From: Flavobacterium tagetis
GTDB lineage: Bacteria > Bacteroidota > Bacteroidia > Flavobacteriales > Flavobacteriaceae
Direction of reading: 5' to 3'
DNA: 64,000 nt
Assembly (NCBI RefSeq): GCF_016735615.1
Contig: NZ_JAERSF010000003.1
Location: 310,001-374,000, forward strand
Shown piece after piece: positions 25,404-33,384 of the stretch (position 1 is its first letter; each line of letters starts with the position of its first letter). Both the position numbers and the translations under genes were made by a program. The notes beneath the pieces were generated by a model that did no database searches, was not told the origin of the DNA, and saw nothing but the letters and a program-made list of their open reading frames with translations.

Positions 25404-28055
25404 TTATCTATTTGAAACGCTTCGTTTGTTCCATTTGATATCGCTAAGCATGCCAGATTTAATTCCGATAAAGAAGTTCCAGTTAGAATTTGTTCCCAAT
25501 GGCTGCCAGTTAAACGCCATTCTCCAGCTTAACAAATCTCTTTCAAAACGGAATTGTGTAAAGGTAACCCCTTTTTGTACGAAATCATAACCTGTAGAAA
25601 CCCCTGCTTTCCATTTAGGAGTAAGGTCGGTATTGATAGAAATCATGATAGAGTTTCCAGAAATAGTGTTTTCTCGTTTTACGTTTGAATATGTTAGCGA
25701 GTAGGCAAGTGTCATATCCCACGGAACTTTAGAATTGAAGAATTCCGTAATTACATCATCTTTTTCAGGTTCATTGGCAAACTGGCTATTACGGCTGTCA
25801 TTTAAGTCTGTATTCGTTCCAAACAAGTCATCGCTTCGTCCACCGTTTCGTTGGCTCTGAGTATTCTTTTCTTTTTCTTTTCCAGTTCCTTTGTTTGAGA
25901 ATGAATAGTTTACTGTTACGTTTGCACTTGTCATTCTAAATAAGCTTCCGCCATTGTCAATGTTGAATTTATCAATTTTGTTACCTCCATTATCAATCGC
26001 ATAAGGATCTAATGTTGCACCAAAATTCATATTCATTTTATTGTCAAAAAACTGAGTTCCACCACTGACTAACACAGGTTGCCATCCGAAAGTTGATTTC
26101 CCATCAGCATTGAAATTGTAACTTGTGCTAAAGTTTAAGTTGTTTAACAGCATGATCTTTTTAGGCTCTGTTTTTGTGCTGTCTCGATCTCTTACTTTAG
26201 CTTCAAAAGTATTACTCAAGGCAAAACCAACAATGTTTGAGTTATCTTTTCCTGGTGCTCCGTATAATCCGTTTTCAAATCTTGTATACTCAGAGGTAAT
26301 TCTTCCTGAAGCATCGACTGCGTATGTGTCGTAGTATTTTTCAAAACTTGGAGTATAGGCGTAGGTAATACTCGGACGCATTACGTGTCTAATAGACTGG
26401 ATTCTTTTATCGTCACCAAAATTAAAGGTTCCGTAAATCGTAGTACCTAAATTGGTGCTGAAGTTGTAAGTTCTAAAAGAATCAAAACCATTTACATTTT
26501 TGTTAACTGTTTGCGCAGAACTAGGGTCGTAAACTTTTTGAATGGTTTTATTGACCCATGTTTCCTGATAAGTTGTAGATGCTCCTGCACTAAAATATTT
26601 GAAAATTTTGAAGTTAGTGCTCAACGGAATTGTATGCTGCATTCCTAATTGGGCGTCATCAAACATCTGTGGCTTGAAAAACAAAGAATCTTTTGTTTTA
26701 AAATAGTTTTTACCGCTTACATTATACTGTAAGTTGATATTTTTGATTAATCCTTTCTTTACGCCATTTTTTCCAACAAAAGGATATACACGATCAATAC
26801 TTCCTTGTAAAGACGGAAGTGTCATGATAATATCTTCTGTTTGCGTATTCTGGCTATGAGTTGCAGATAATGATATACGCGAACCAGGAATAGTGTTAAA
26901 TGTTTTGTTGTATGAAATAGACGAACTTAATGTGTTATTTAAGTTAGAGCCAATGTTTGCTTGGTTGATGGATTGTTTAAAATACTTACTACTACCCATG
27001 TTGACAGAAGCGGAGAAAGTAGAATTTGGATTTGATTTGGTGTCTTTAGAGTGTGACCACTGAATATTGTAAATATTTTGTTTTGAATAATCAGGATAAC
27101 CACGTTCACTATTAATTAAATTCTCGAAACGAATGTTTACATTTCCTCTATACTTATATCGTTTGGCATACGCCGATTCGAATCGCATGGCATAACTTCC
27201 ATTGGTGTAATAATCTCCAAGTACAGTCAAATCGTAATTATCGCTTAGTGCGAAGTAATAACCTCCATTTTGCAATGAAAATCCACGTGTGTTAGAATCG
27301 TTATAACTTGGAATAATAATACCAGAAACGCTTTTTTCTTTACTTAACGGAAAAAAACCATAAGGCAGTGCAAGCGGAGTAGGGACATCAGCAATTACCA
27401 TTTGGGTTAAACCAGCAACAATTTTTTTACCAGGAACAAATTTAATTCTGCTGGTCTGAAAGTAGTATTCAGGGTTGTCGATATCTTGAGCAGTTGTAAT
27501 ACGGGCTCCTTTTAAAAAGTATACAGAGTCGTTTTCTTTTTTAGTGACAGAAGCTTTAATGTTTAACTCGCCTTGTTTTGTTCTCGAATTATAAATTAAT
27601 GCTTTTTTTGTTTTAAAATTAAAACGGATAGAATCGGGTTGTACCTCACTTGCTCCCTGTTTGAAGTTAGGATATTGAGTTAAAACCCCTGCAGAATCCT
27701 TAATTCTTCCTGCATAAACTTCATCTTTTTCATAATTAAGAACAATTATACCCGATTTTAATTCTACATCTTTATAGTATAATTCAGCCTCGTTATATAA
27801 AGTGATCAGCTTTTTTTTCTGGTCAATTTTAGCATAATCTTTGGCTACATATCTTACTTTTCCGTCCAAAAAAGTCTTTTTGGGTTTAACTGTATCAAGT
27901 TTTATGGTGTCTGTAATCGCAGTATTTTCTTTATCTGTTTGTTTTACAGCAGGTAAAGGTTTTTTTTTGTTTTTTATTTCTTGCGAATATAAATTACCAC
28001 AACCTATAGTTAGGAAAAATGATATTAAAACGATATTAAATAAGTTTGTATGCAA
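25404..28055 (-). CDS. lptD: LPS-assembly outer membrane protein LptD
   Basis: About 883 residues from a TTG at 28055 (start HTNLFNIVLISFFLTIG, signal peptide ending NLYSQ). The frame could start at ATG 28139, but a -7 promoter box at 28104-28111 lies inside that extension, so the downstream start is preferred. An N-terminal OstA-like domain (~90-230) precedes a large beta-barrel with aromatic-ended strands such as GGYYFALSDNYDLTVLGDYY. Bacteroidota LptD proteins insert LPS into the outer leaflet. It is divergent from the amidase gene and followed by ridA. Confidence 0.85.
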   Translation of the reverse strand: MHTNLFNIVLISFFLTIGCGNLYSQEIKNKKKPLPAVKQTDKENTAITDTIKLDTVKPKKTFLDGKVRYVAKDYAKIDQKKKLITLYNEAELYYKDVELKSGIIVLNYEKDEVYAGRIKDSAGVLTQYPNFKQGASEVQPDSIRFNFKTKKALIYNSRTKQGELNIKASVTKKENDSVYFLKGARITTAQDIDNPEYYFQTSRIKFVPGKKIVAGLTQMVIADVPTPLALPYGFFPLSKEKSVSGIIIPSYNDSNTRGFSLQNGGYYFALSDNYDLTVLGDYYTNGSYAMRFESAYAKRYKYRGNVNIRFENLINSERGYPDYSKQNIYNIQWSHSKDTKSNPNSTFSASVNMGSSKYFKQSINQANIGSNLNNTLSSSISYNKTFNTIPGSRISLSATHSQNTQTEDIIMTLPSLQGSIDRVYPFVGKNGVKKGLIKNINLQYNVSGKNYFKTKDSLFFKPQMFDDAQLGMQHTIPLSTNFKIFKYFSAGASTTYQETWVNKTIQKVYDPSSAQTVNKNVNGFDSFRTYNFSTNLGTTIYGTFNFGDDKRIQSIRHVMRPSITYAYTPSFEKYYDTYAVDASGRITSEYTRFENGLYGAPGKDNSNIVGFALSNTFEAKVRDRDSTKTEPKKIMLLNNLNFSTSYNFNADGKSTFGWQPVLVSGGTQFFDNKMNMNFGATLDPYAIDNGGNKIDKFNIDNGGSLFRMTSANVTVNYSFSNKGTGKEKEKNTQSQRNGGRSDDLFGTNTDLNDSRNSQFANEPEKDDVITEFFNSKVPWDMTLAYSLTYSNVKRENTISGNSIMISINTDLTPKWKAGVSTGYDFVQKGVTFTQFRFERDLLSWRMAFNWQPLGTNSNWNFFIGIKSGMLSDIKWNKRSVSNR

Positions 28056-28103
28056 AGGTTTAAATGCTATTTTTGTAAAATTATGGCTTGTTTTTTGACA
28101 TGT

Positions 28104-28111
28104 CAAACTTA
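28104..28111 (-). promoter_or_regulatory. Probable -7 box of lptD
   Basis: On the minus strand the sequence reads TAAGTTTG, an exact TAnnTTTG match, about 50 nt upstream of the proposed TTG start. No TTG sits at the best -33 distance. Confidence 0.45.
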
Positions 28112-28188
28112 CATATAATTTTTTGGCAAAAATAATCAATTCTAAAAATTATAACAGCTGCATTTTATTAAAATTAACTTTTAGATTT

Positions 28189-29310
28189 ATGAATAGAATT
28201 AACAAATTTAAAGTAATATTTACTTTATTTCTAATAATATCGTCATTTTGTGCTCATAGTCAGTCAAATGTGTTTAAGGTTACGCTAGACGCGGGACATG
28301 GAGATCACGACTTTGGGGCTGTTTATAGCGGACGAATTGAAAAAAATATTGCTTTAGCTATTGTTTTGAAAGTGGGAAAGATTTTAGAACTTAATCCTAA
28401 TGTTAATGTAATATATACTCGTAAAACAGATGTTTTTATAGATTTGGTTGAAAGAGCTAATATTGCTAACAGAGCAAATTCGAATATTTTTGTTTCTATT
28501 CACTGTAATGCCAATAAAAATACTGCTGCCGACGGAACTGAAACTTATGTAATGGGTTTAAGTAAAGTAGCATCAAACCTTGAAGCGGCGAAAAAAGAGA
28601 ACTCGGTAATTACATTAGAGAAAGATTACAAACGTAAATATGAAGGTTATGATCCTAATTCTCCGGAGTCTATGATTGGTATGACTTTGATGCAGGAAGA
28701 ATATTTAGATAATAGTATTACGCTTGCAACTAAAATCGAGGAGAATTTTGAGAAATTAGGTAAGAAACTTCGTCACGGAGGAGTAAAGCAAGCTCCTTTT
28801 ATGGTACTTCATAAAGCTTATATGCCAAGAGTTTTGGTTGAAACAGGATTTGTTTCTAATCCGACAGAAGGAAATATTCTGAATTCTGAAGAAGGTCAAG
28901 ATGATATTGCAAAAGCAATTGCAGAAGCAATTTTAAGTTATAAACGTGAATACTTTGGGACAGGAGCGGAAGCTGCTGAGAGTCGGCCCGTAAGAGATAC
29001 CACTCCTGCAAAACCAAAAACAACTGCACCAGTTGCAGTAGCGAAGAATGCTCCAAAAGGAACATTTTTTAAGGTGCAACTTATTGCAAGTATCAAAAAA
29101 ACACCTTTAGAGGCTAAAAACTTTAAAGGTTTGAAAAATGTAACGATGGTATACGAAAATAATATTTATAAATATTTCTACGAAGAAACTTCAAGTTACG
29201 AAACAGCTCAAAAATATCTGCAAGAAGCTAAAAGTAAAGGATATGGCGCTGCGTTTTTAGTAGCAACTAAAGATGGAGAAAAAATCAGTATTCAGGACGC
29301 GATTAAATAA
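28189..29310 (+). CDS. N-acetylmuramoyl-L-alanine amidase with SPOR-like end
   Basis: 373 residues from ATG 28189, which gives a proper signal peptide (MNRINKFKVIFTLFLIISSF...CAHSQ); the frame could begin 66 nt earlier but lacks a signal there. The Amidase_3 domain is complete: LDAGHGDHDFGAVY (zinc His), GRIEKNIALAIV (zinc Glu), FVSIHCNANK (zinc His) and VLVETGFVSN (catalytic Glu). A Pro/Ala linker leads to a C-terminal SPOR-like fold (FFKVQLIASIKKTP...). It cleaves the amide between MurNAc and L-Ala during daughter-cell separation and would be recruited to the septum by the SPOR domain. Confidence 0.9.
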   Translation: MNRINKFKVIFTLFLIISSFCAHSQSNVFKVTLDAGHGDHDFGAVYSGRIEKNIALAIVLKVGKILELNPNVNVIYTRKTDVFIDLVERANIANRANSNIFVSIHCNANKNTAADGTETYVMGLSKVASNLEAAKKENSVITLEKDYKRKYEGYDPNSPESMIGMTLMQEEYLDNSITLATKIEENFEKLGKKLRHGGVKQAPFMVLHKAYMPRVLVETGFVSNPTEGNILNSEEGQDDIAKAIAEAILSYKREYFGTGAEAAESRPVRDTTPAKPKTTAPVAVAKNAPKGTFFKVQLIASIKKTPLEAKNFKGLKNVTMVYENNIYKYFYEETSSYETAQKYLQEAKSKGYGAAFLVATKDGEKISIQDAIK

Positions 29311-29335
29311 TAAGCACAAGTTCGAATATTTATAT

Positions 29336-29343
29336 TAATTTTG
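29336..29343 (+). promoter_or_regulatory. Probable -7 box before the MCE gene
   Basis: TAATTTTG is an exact TAnnTTTG match 18 nt before the TTG start codon at 29361. The spacing would give a very short leader. The -33 element is unclear. Confidence 0.4.
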
Positions 29344-29360
29344 TACAAACACTTAGAATT

Positions 29361-30326
29361 TTGAAACTAACAAGAGAAATTAAAACGGCTATTTTAGTCA
29401 TCGTATCTATTTTATTATTTATCTGGGGATATAGTTTTTTAAAAGGTAGAGATCTTTTTACTAATTATACAGTATTATACGCTGAGTATGATAATGTTGA
29501 GGATCTGTCTCCGTCAGCACCAGTAACATTAAATGGACTTGCAATTGGTAAAGTAAATAAAATTACAATTGATGAAGTAACTGGTAAATTACTAGTAGAA
29601 CTTCAGCTTAAAACAGATTTTCCAATTTCTAAAAGTAGTACAGCGGCAATTTATTCTCCGAGTTTAATTGGAGGAAAACAAATTAAAATTGTTCCAAATT
29701 TTGCTGACAAAGAGTTGGCACAAGACGGACAGAAATTAGTATCTACTGTTGAATTGGGATTGACAGAATCATTGGGAGGAAAAATTGAACCAATTCAGCA
29801 AAAGCTTGATAAAATGCTTTTGAATATTGATAATCTGGTTACAGGATTAAATAATACTTTAGATAAAAATACTCAAGAAAATCTGAAGAAAACAATTGCT
29901 GAGCTAAGCCAGACTATGACTCAATTTCATAAAGCTTCTGGAAGTCTTAATAATATCTTGGATACTAATAAAGGACAGATTAATGGAATGGTTACAAATT
30001 TCAATAAAATGTCTGGTAATTTCAATAAAATTTCAGATTCATTAAACAAAGCAGATTTAGGTAAAACGGTTCGTAACTTGAATCAAACTCTAGCTAAAGT
30101 TGATGTTTTAATGAGCAACTTGAATTCAGGAAAAGGTACAGCAGGAAAAATACTTAACGATGAGGCTTTGTATAATAACCTGACTAAAACTTCAAAAGAA
30201 CTTGAATTGTTATTACAGGATCTTCGTCTTTATCCAACTCGTTACGTAAATGTTTCTCTTTTTGGAAAGAAAAACAAACCATATGTAGCACCAACAGAAG
30301 AAACAAACTCAACTGATAAAAAATAA
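29361..30326 (+). CDS. MlaD/MCE family lipid-transport protein
   Basis: 321 residues starting at TTG. One N-terminal membrane helix (TAILVIVSILLFIWGYSFL) is followed by an MCE domain: YTVLYAEYDNVEDLSPSAPV, VTLNGLAIGKVNKI, AIYSPSLIGGKQIKI. A long helical C-terminal part with Asn/Ser-rich repeats (FNKMSGNFNKISDSLNKA) follows. MlaD-like proteins form hexameric rings and carry phospholipids between membranes with an ABC transporter, whose other subunits are not in this window. It lies 6 nt before the Fe-S membrane gene, so the genes are probably cotranscribed. Confidence 0.88.
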   Translation: MKLTREIKTAILVIVSILLFIWGYSFLKGRDLFTNYTVLYAEYDNVEDLSPSAPVTLNGLAIGKVNKITIDEVTGKLLVELQLKTDFPISKSSTAAIYSPSLIGGKQIKIVPNFADKELAQDGQKLVSTVELGLTESLGGKIEPIQQKLDKMLLNIDNLVTGLNNTLDKNTQENLKKTIAELSQTMTQFHKASGSLNNILDTNKGQINGMVTNFNKMSGNFNKISDSLNKADLGKTVRNLNQTLAKVDVLMSNLNSGKGTAGKILNDEALYNNLTKTSKELELLLQDLRLYPTRYVNVSLFGKKNKPYVAPTEETNSTDKK

Positions 30327-30332
30327 TTGTAA

Positions 30333-31670
30333 ATGAGTTATTTAGATAATATTTTATTCGCGGTACTTCTTATAGTAGGTTTCGGTTTTTTTGCAGCGAG
30401 CGTAAAAAAAATCATCCGAAATATTAATTTAGGAGTCGATGTAGATCGAAAAGATAATCCTAAAGCTCGTTGGAAAAACATGGCATTGATTGCTCTTGGG
30501 CAGTCAAAAATGGTGAGACGCCCTGTTGCAGGAATCCTTCATATTTTTGTATATGTAGGTTTCGTAATAATTAATATCGAATTACTCGAAATCATCATAG
30601 ACGGGTTATTTGGAACTCATAGAGTTTTTGCGCCTCATTTAGGTGTAGTTTATGATGTTCTAATTGCTTCATTTGAAATATTGGCAATACTTGTAATTAT
30701 TGCTGTAGTTACTTTCTGGATCAGAAGAAATGTAATTCGTTTAAAACGTTTTATAAATTCTGATTTGAATGGATTTCCAAAAAGTGATGCCAATTACATT
30801 CTGTATTTTGAAACAGTTTTAATGATTCTGTTTTTATTAATGAATGCTTCAGATTTGCATTTGCAGAATGTTCCAGGAGGATATTCTCATTTTCATAAAG
30901 CAGGAAGTTATCCAATAAGTCAATTTATAGCGCCAATTTTTAATGGTACGTCTAACGAAGCAGTTGGATTACTATTTGAAGTTTTCTGGTGGCTACATAT
31001 TGTGGGTATTTTAGTTTTTATGAACTATTTATACTTTTCAAAACACTTGCACATTCTTTTGGCTTTCCCAAATACATATTTTGCAAACTTAAAACCAGAA
31101 GGACAATTTGATAATTTAGCTTCTGTTACAAAAGAGGTGAAATTAATGATGGATCCAAATGCTGATCCGTTTGCGGCAGCTCCGGTTGATGAAAACGCGG
31201 CTCCGAGTAAATTTGGTGCAAGCGATGTTCAGGATTTAAACTGGGTTCAGTTATTAAATGCTTATACATGTACAGAATGCGGACGTTGTACTTCGTCTTG
31301 TCCAGCAAATCAAACGGGTAAAAAATTGTCTCCACGTAAAATTATGATGGATACAAGAGATCGTTTAACAGAAGTTGGAAAAAATATCGATGCCAATAAA
31401 GGTGTGTTTGTTCCAGATAATAAATCACTTCTAAACGATTATATTACTCCAGAAGAATTATGGGCTTGTACCTCTTGTAATGCTTGCGTTGAAGAATGCC
31501 CTGTAAATATTAGTCCGTTATCTATTATTATGGATATGCGTCGTTACTTGGTTATGGAACAAAGTGCTGCTCCAATGTCATTAAACGCAATGATGACTAA
31601 CATTGAAAATAACGGTGCACCATGGCAATATAGCCAGCAAGACCGTTTAAATTGGAAAAACGAGAATTAA
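30333..31670 (+). CDS. Membrane-bound 4Fe-4S oxidoreductase subunit
   Basis: 445 residues. The N-terminal ~260 residues hold about five membrane helices with conserved His (HIFVYVGF, HIVGILVFMNYLYFSKHLH), resembling the NarI-type haem-b gamma subunit. The C-terminal part has two [4Fe-4S] motifs, CTECGRCTSSCP and CTSCNACVEECP. The next gene encodes a CCG-domain partner, so together they resemble a split HdrD/GlpC-like quinone oxidoreductase. The electron donor is unknown. Confidence 0.85.
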   Translation: MSYLDNILFAVLLIVGFGFFAASVKKIIRNINLGVDVDRKDNPKARWKNMALIALGQSKMVRRPVAGILHIFVYVGFVIINIELLEIIIDGLFGTHRVFAPHLGVVYDVLIASFEILAILVIIAVVTFWIRRNVIRLKRFINSDLNGFPKSDANYILYFETVLMILFLLMNASDLHLQNVPGGYSHFHKAGSYPISQFIAPIFNGTSNEAVGLLFEVFWWLHIVGILVFMNYLYFSKHLHILLAFPNTYFANLKPEGQFDNLASVTKEVKLMMDPNADPFAAAPVDENAAPSKFGASDVQDLNWVQLLNAYTCTECGRCTSSCPANQTGKKLSPRKIMMDTRDRLTEVGKNIDANKGVFVPDNKSLLNDYITPEELWACTSCNACVEECPVNISPLSIIMDMRRYLVMEQSAAPMSLNAMMTNIENNGAPWQYSQQDRLNWKNEN

Positions 31671-31676
31671 GATTTA

Positions 31677-31796
31677 TTGTTTAATCGGTTAGTTGTTTAA
31701 CCGTTTGATCGATTTTAAAATAATATTTCGGTTTTTTATAGAATTGTCATGCTGCTTTTAGCAATTAAACAATTTCACGATTAACCGATTAAACAA
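31677..31796. repeat. 15-bp inverted repeat between the two Fe-S genes
   Basis: TTGTTTAATCGGTTA at 31677-31691 is an exact inverse complement of TAACCGATTAAACAA at 31782-31796, with about 90 nt between. Further copies of the GTTTAA word lie inside the left arm (TTAGTTGTTTAACCG). The right arm ends just before the start of the next gene. Confidence 0.8.
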
Positions 31797-31807
31797 AAGT
31801 GAGAGAA

Positions 31808-32599
31808 ATGTCAGAAAATTTAGTAGTACCAACAATGGCAGAAATGCTTGCCGAAGGAAAACAGCCAGAAGTTTTGTTTTGGGTAGGTTGCGCAGGAAGT
31901 TTTGATGATAGAGCAAAAAAAATTACTAAAGCGTTTGTGCGAATTTTAAATCGCACCAATGTTTCTTTTGCGGTTTTAGGTACAGAAGAGAGTTGTACTG
32001 GTGATCCTGCAAAGAGAGCTGGAAATGAGTTTTTATTTCAAATGCAGGCCATGATGAATATCGAGGTTTTGAATGCTTATGAAGCTAAAAAAATCGTTAC
32101 GGCTTGTCCGCACTGTTTTAATACTTTAAAAAATGAATATCCTGAGTTGGGAGGAAATTACGAAGTTATTCATCATACAGAATTTTTGAAATCATTAATT
32201 GATGATGGAAGATTAACTGTTGAAGGTGGACAATTTAAAGGAAAGAAAATCACTTTCCACGATCCTTGTTATTTAGGAAGAGCAAATAAAGTCTACGAAG
32301 CGCCAAGAGATTTAATTCAGAAATTAGACGTTGAATTAGTAGAAATGAAACGTTCTAAAGCAAATGGATTATGTTGTGGAGCAGGTGGGGCGCAAATGTT
32401 TAAAGATGCTGAGCCTGGAAACAAAGAAGTAAATGTTCTTCGTACAGAAGATGCATTAGAAGTAAAACCAGATATCATTGCAGCGGGATGTCCATTCTGC
32501 AATACGATGTTGACGGACGGAATTAAACATCAAGAAAAAGAAGGACAGGTTAAAGTTCTGGATATCGCTGAATTAATTGCGAATGCACAGGATTTGTAA
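31808..32599 (+). CDS. CCG-domain Fe-S oxidoreductase subunit
   Basis: 263 residues from ATG 31808 (MSENLVVPTMAEML); a GTG three codons upstream is possible. Two CCG domains are visible: GCAGSFDDRAKK with CPHCFNTLKNEYP, and FHDPCYLGRAN with LCCGAGGAQMF and GCPFCNTMLTDG. CCG domains in HdrB/GlpC/LldE-type proteins bind a noncubane Fe-S cluster. The pair is expected to work with the membrane 4Fe-4S protein upstream. Confidence 0.88.
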   Translation: MSENLVVPTMAEMLAEGKQPEVLFWVGCAGSFDDRAKKITKAFVRILNRTNVSFAVLGTEESCTGDPAKRAGNEFLFQMQAMMNIEVLNAYEAKKIVTACPHCFNTLKNEYPELGGNYEVIHHTEFLKSLIDDGRLTVEGGQFKGKKITFHDPCYLGRANKVYEAPRDLIQKLDVELVEMKRSKANGLCCGAGGAQMFKDAEPGNKEVNVLRTEDALEVKPDIIAAGCPFCNTMLTDGIKHQEKEGQVKVLDIAELIANAQDL

Positions 32600-32678
32600 T
32601 CTGAGGTTCTAAGATGCTAAGGTTCTAAGATTGAATCTTAAAAATCTAAAATTACCAATCTAAAATCTAAAATTAAAA
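32600..32678. repeat. Short tandem heptamer/octamer repeats
   Basis: The gap holds several copies of a TTCTAAGA/GCTAAGGT-type word, then a palindrome TAAGATTGAATCTTA, then several TCTAAAAT words up to the next start codon. Similar words recur at 50743-50785. Confidence 0.65.
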
Positions 32679-33161
32679 ATGTATATACCTTTTGAAAATT
32701 TACCAGGTGAATCTAGAGTCTGGATTTACCAGTCGAACAGAAAATTTTCTGAGGAAGAGTTTTCTGAAATAGAAACTGATTTAAAAGCTTTTGTAGAGCA
32801 ATGGGCTGCACATGGCACAAGTTTGGAAGCTTCATTTTTATTGAAGTACAATCGATTTATAATACTAGCAGTAAATCAAGAAGTGCAAGCGGCTACAGGA
32901 TGTTCTATAGATAGTTCGGTTGAGTTTATTCAAAGTTTAGAGAAAAAGTACAACGTTGATTTGCTTGATAAAATGAATGTTACTTTTAAACTAGGAGAAC
33001 ATATTGCACATAAACCATTAATTGATTTCAAGAAAATGGTAAAAGATAAGTCAGTTTCTGAGAATACAATTGTTTTCAATAATTTGGTAAACAATATAGA
33101 AGAATTCAACGAATCTTGGGAAGTTCCTGCTGCTGACAGTTGGCACAGTAGATTTTTCTAA
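32679..33161 (+). CDS. Conserved flavobacterial protein of unknown function
   Basis: 160 residues, soluble, no signal peptide. It begins MYIPFENLPGESRVWIYQSN and contains ATGCSIDSSVEFIQ and KPLIDFKKMVKDK. Homologues are commonly labelled ABC transporter ATPase, but there is no Walker A, Walker B or signature motif and the length is too short, so that label has no support here. The TGCSIDSSVEF segment could be a conserved active or binding site. The role is unknown. It is downstream of the Fe-S pair across a repeat-filled gap. Confidence 0.7.
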   Translation: MYIPFENLPGESRVWIYQSNRKFSEEEFSEIETDLKAFVEQWAAHGTSLEASFLLKYNRFIILAVNQEVQAATGCSIDSSVEFIQSLEKKYNVDLLDKMNVTFKLGEHIAHKPLIDFKKMVKDKSVSENTIVFNNLVNNIEEFNESWEVPAADSWHSRFF

Positions 33162-33220
33162 GAAGAAATAATTAAAATATTTAAACGGCATGAAATAATA
33201 GATTTTGTGCCTTTTTTTAT

Positions 33221-33247
33221 GGTTTCAAGTTTCAAGTTTAAAACTTG
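33221..33247. repeat. TTTCAAG tandem words with palindrome
   Basis: GTTTCAAGTTTCAAGTTT is two and a half copies of a heptamer and ends in the palindrome CAAGTTTAAAACTTG. Another member of the short-word repeats seen in this window. Confidence 0.55.
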
Positions 33248-33348
33248 GCAGGTTAGTTTGAAGTATTAGAAGTTTCTGAAAATATTTATTAACTGGAATT
33301 AATCTAATTTTGTCAAAAATCTAACAATTTAAACGGTTAATTAAACGC

Positions 33349-33356
33349 TATTTTTG
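33349..33356 (+). promoter_or_regulatory. Probable -7 box of bshA
   Basis: TATTTTTG matches TAnnTTTG 28 nt before the ATG. A second match, TAATTTTG, lies at 33305-33312. Neither has a clear TTG at the -33 distance. Confidence 0.4.
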
Positions 33357-33384
33357 AGTATTTTCGTAGAATTAAATTTAATCC

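Noticed and set aside
32600..32678. Possible CRISPR-like array
   Set aside because: Units are 7-8 nt with no spacers of constant length and no cas genes in the window.
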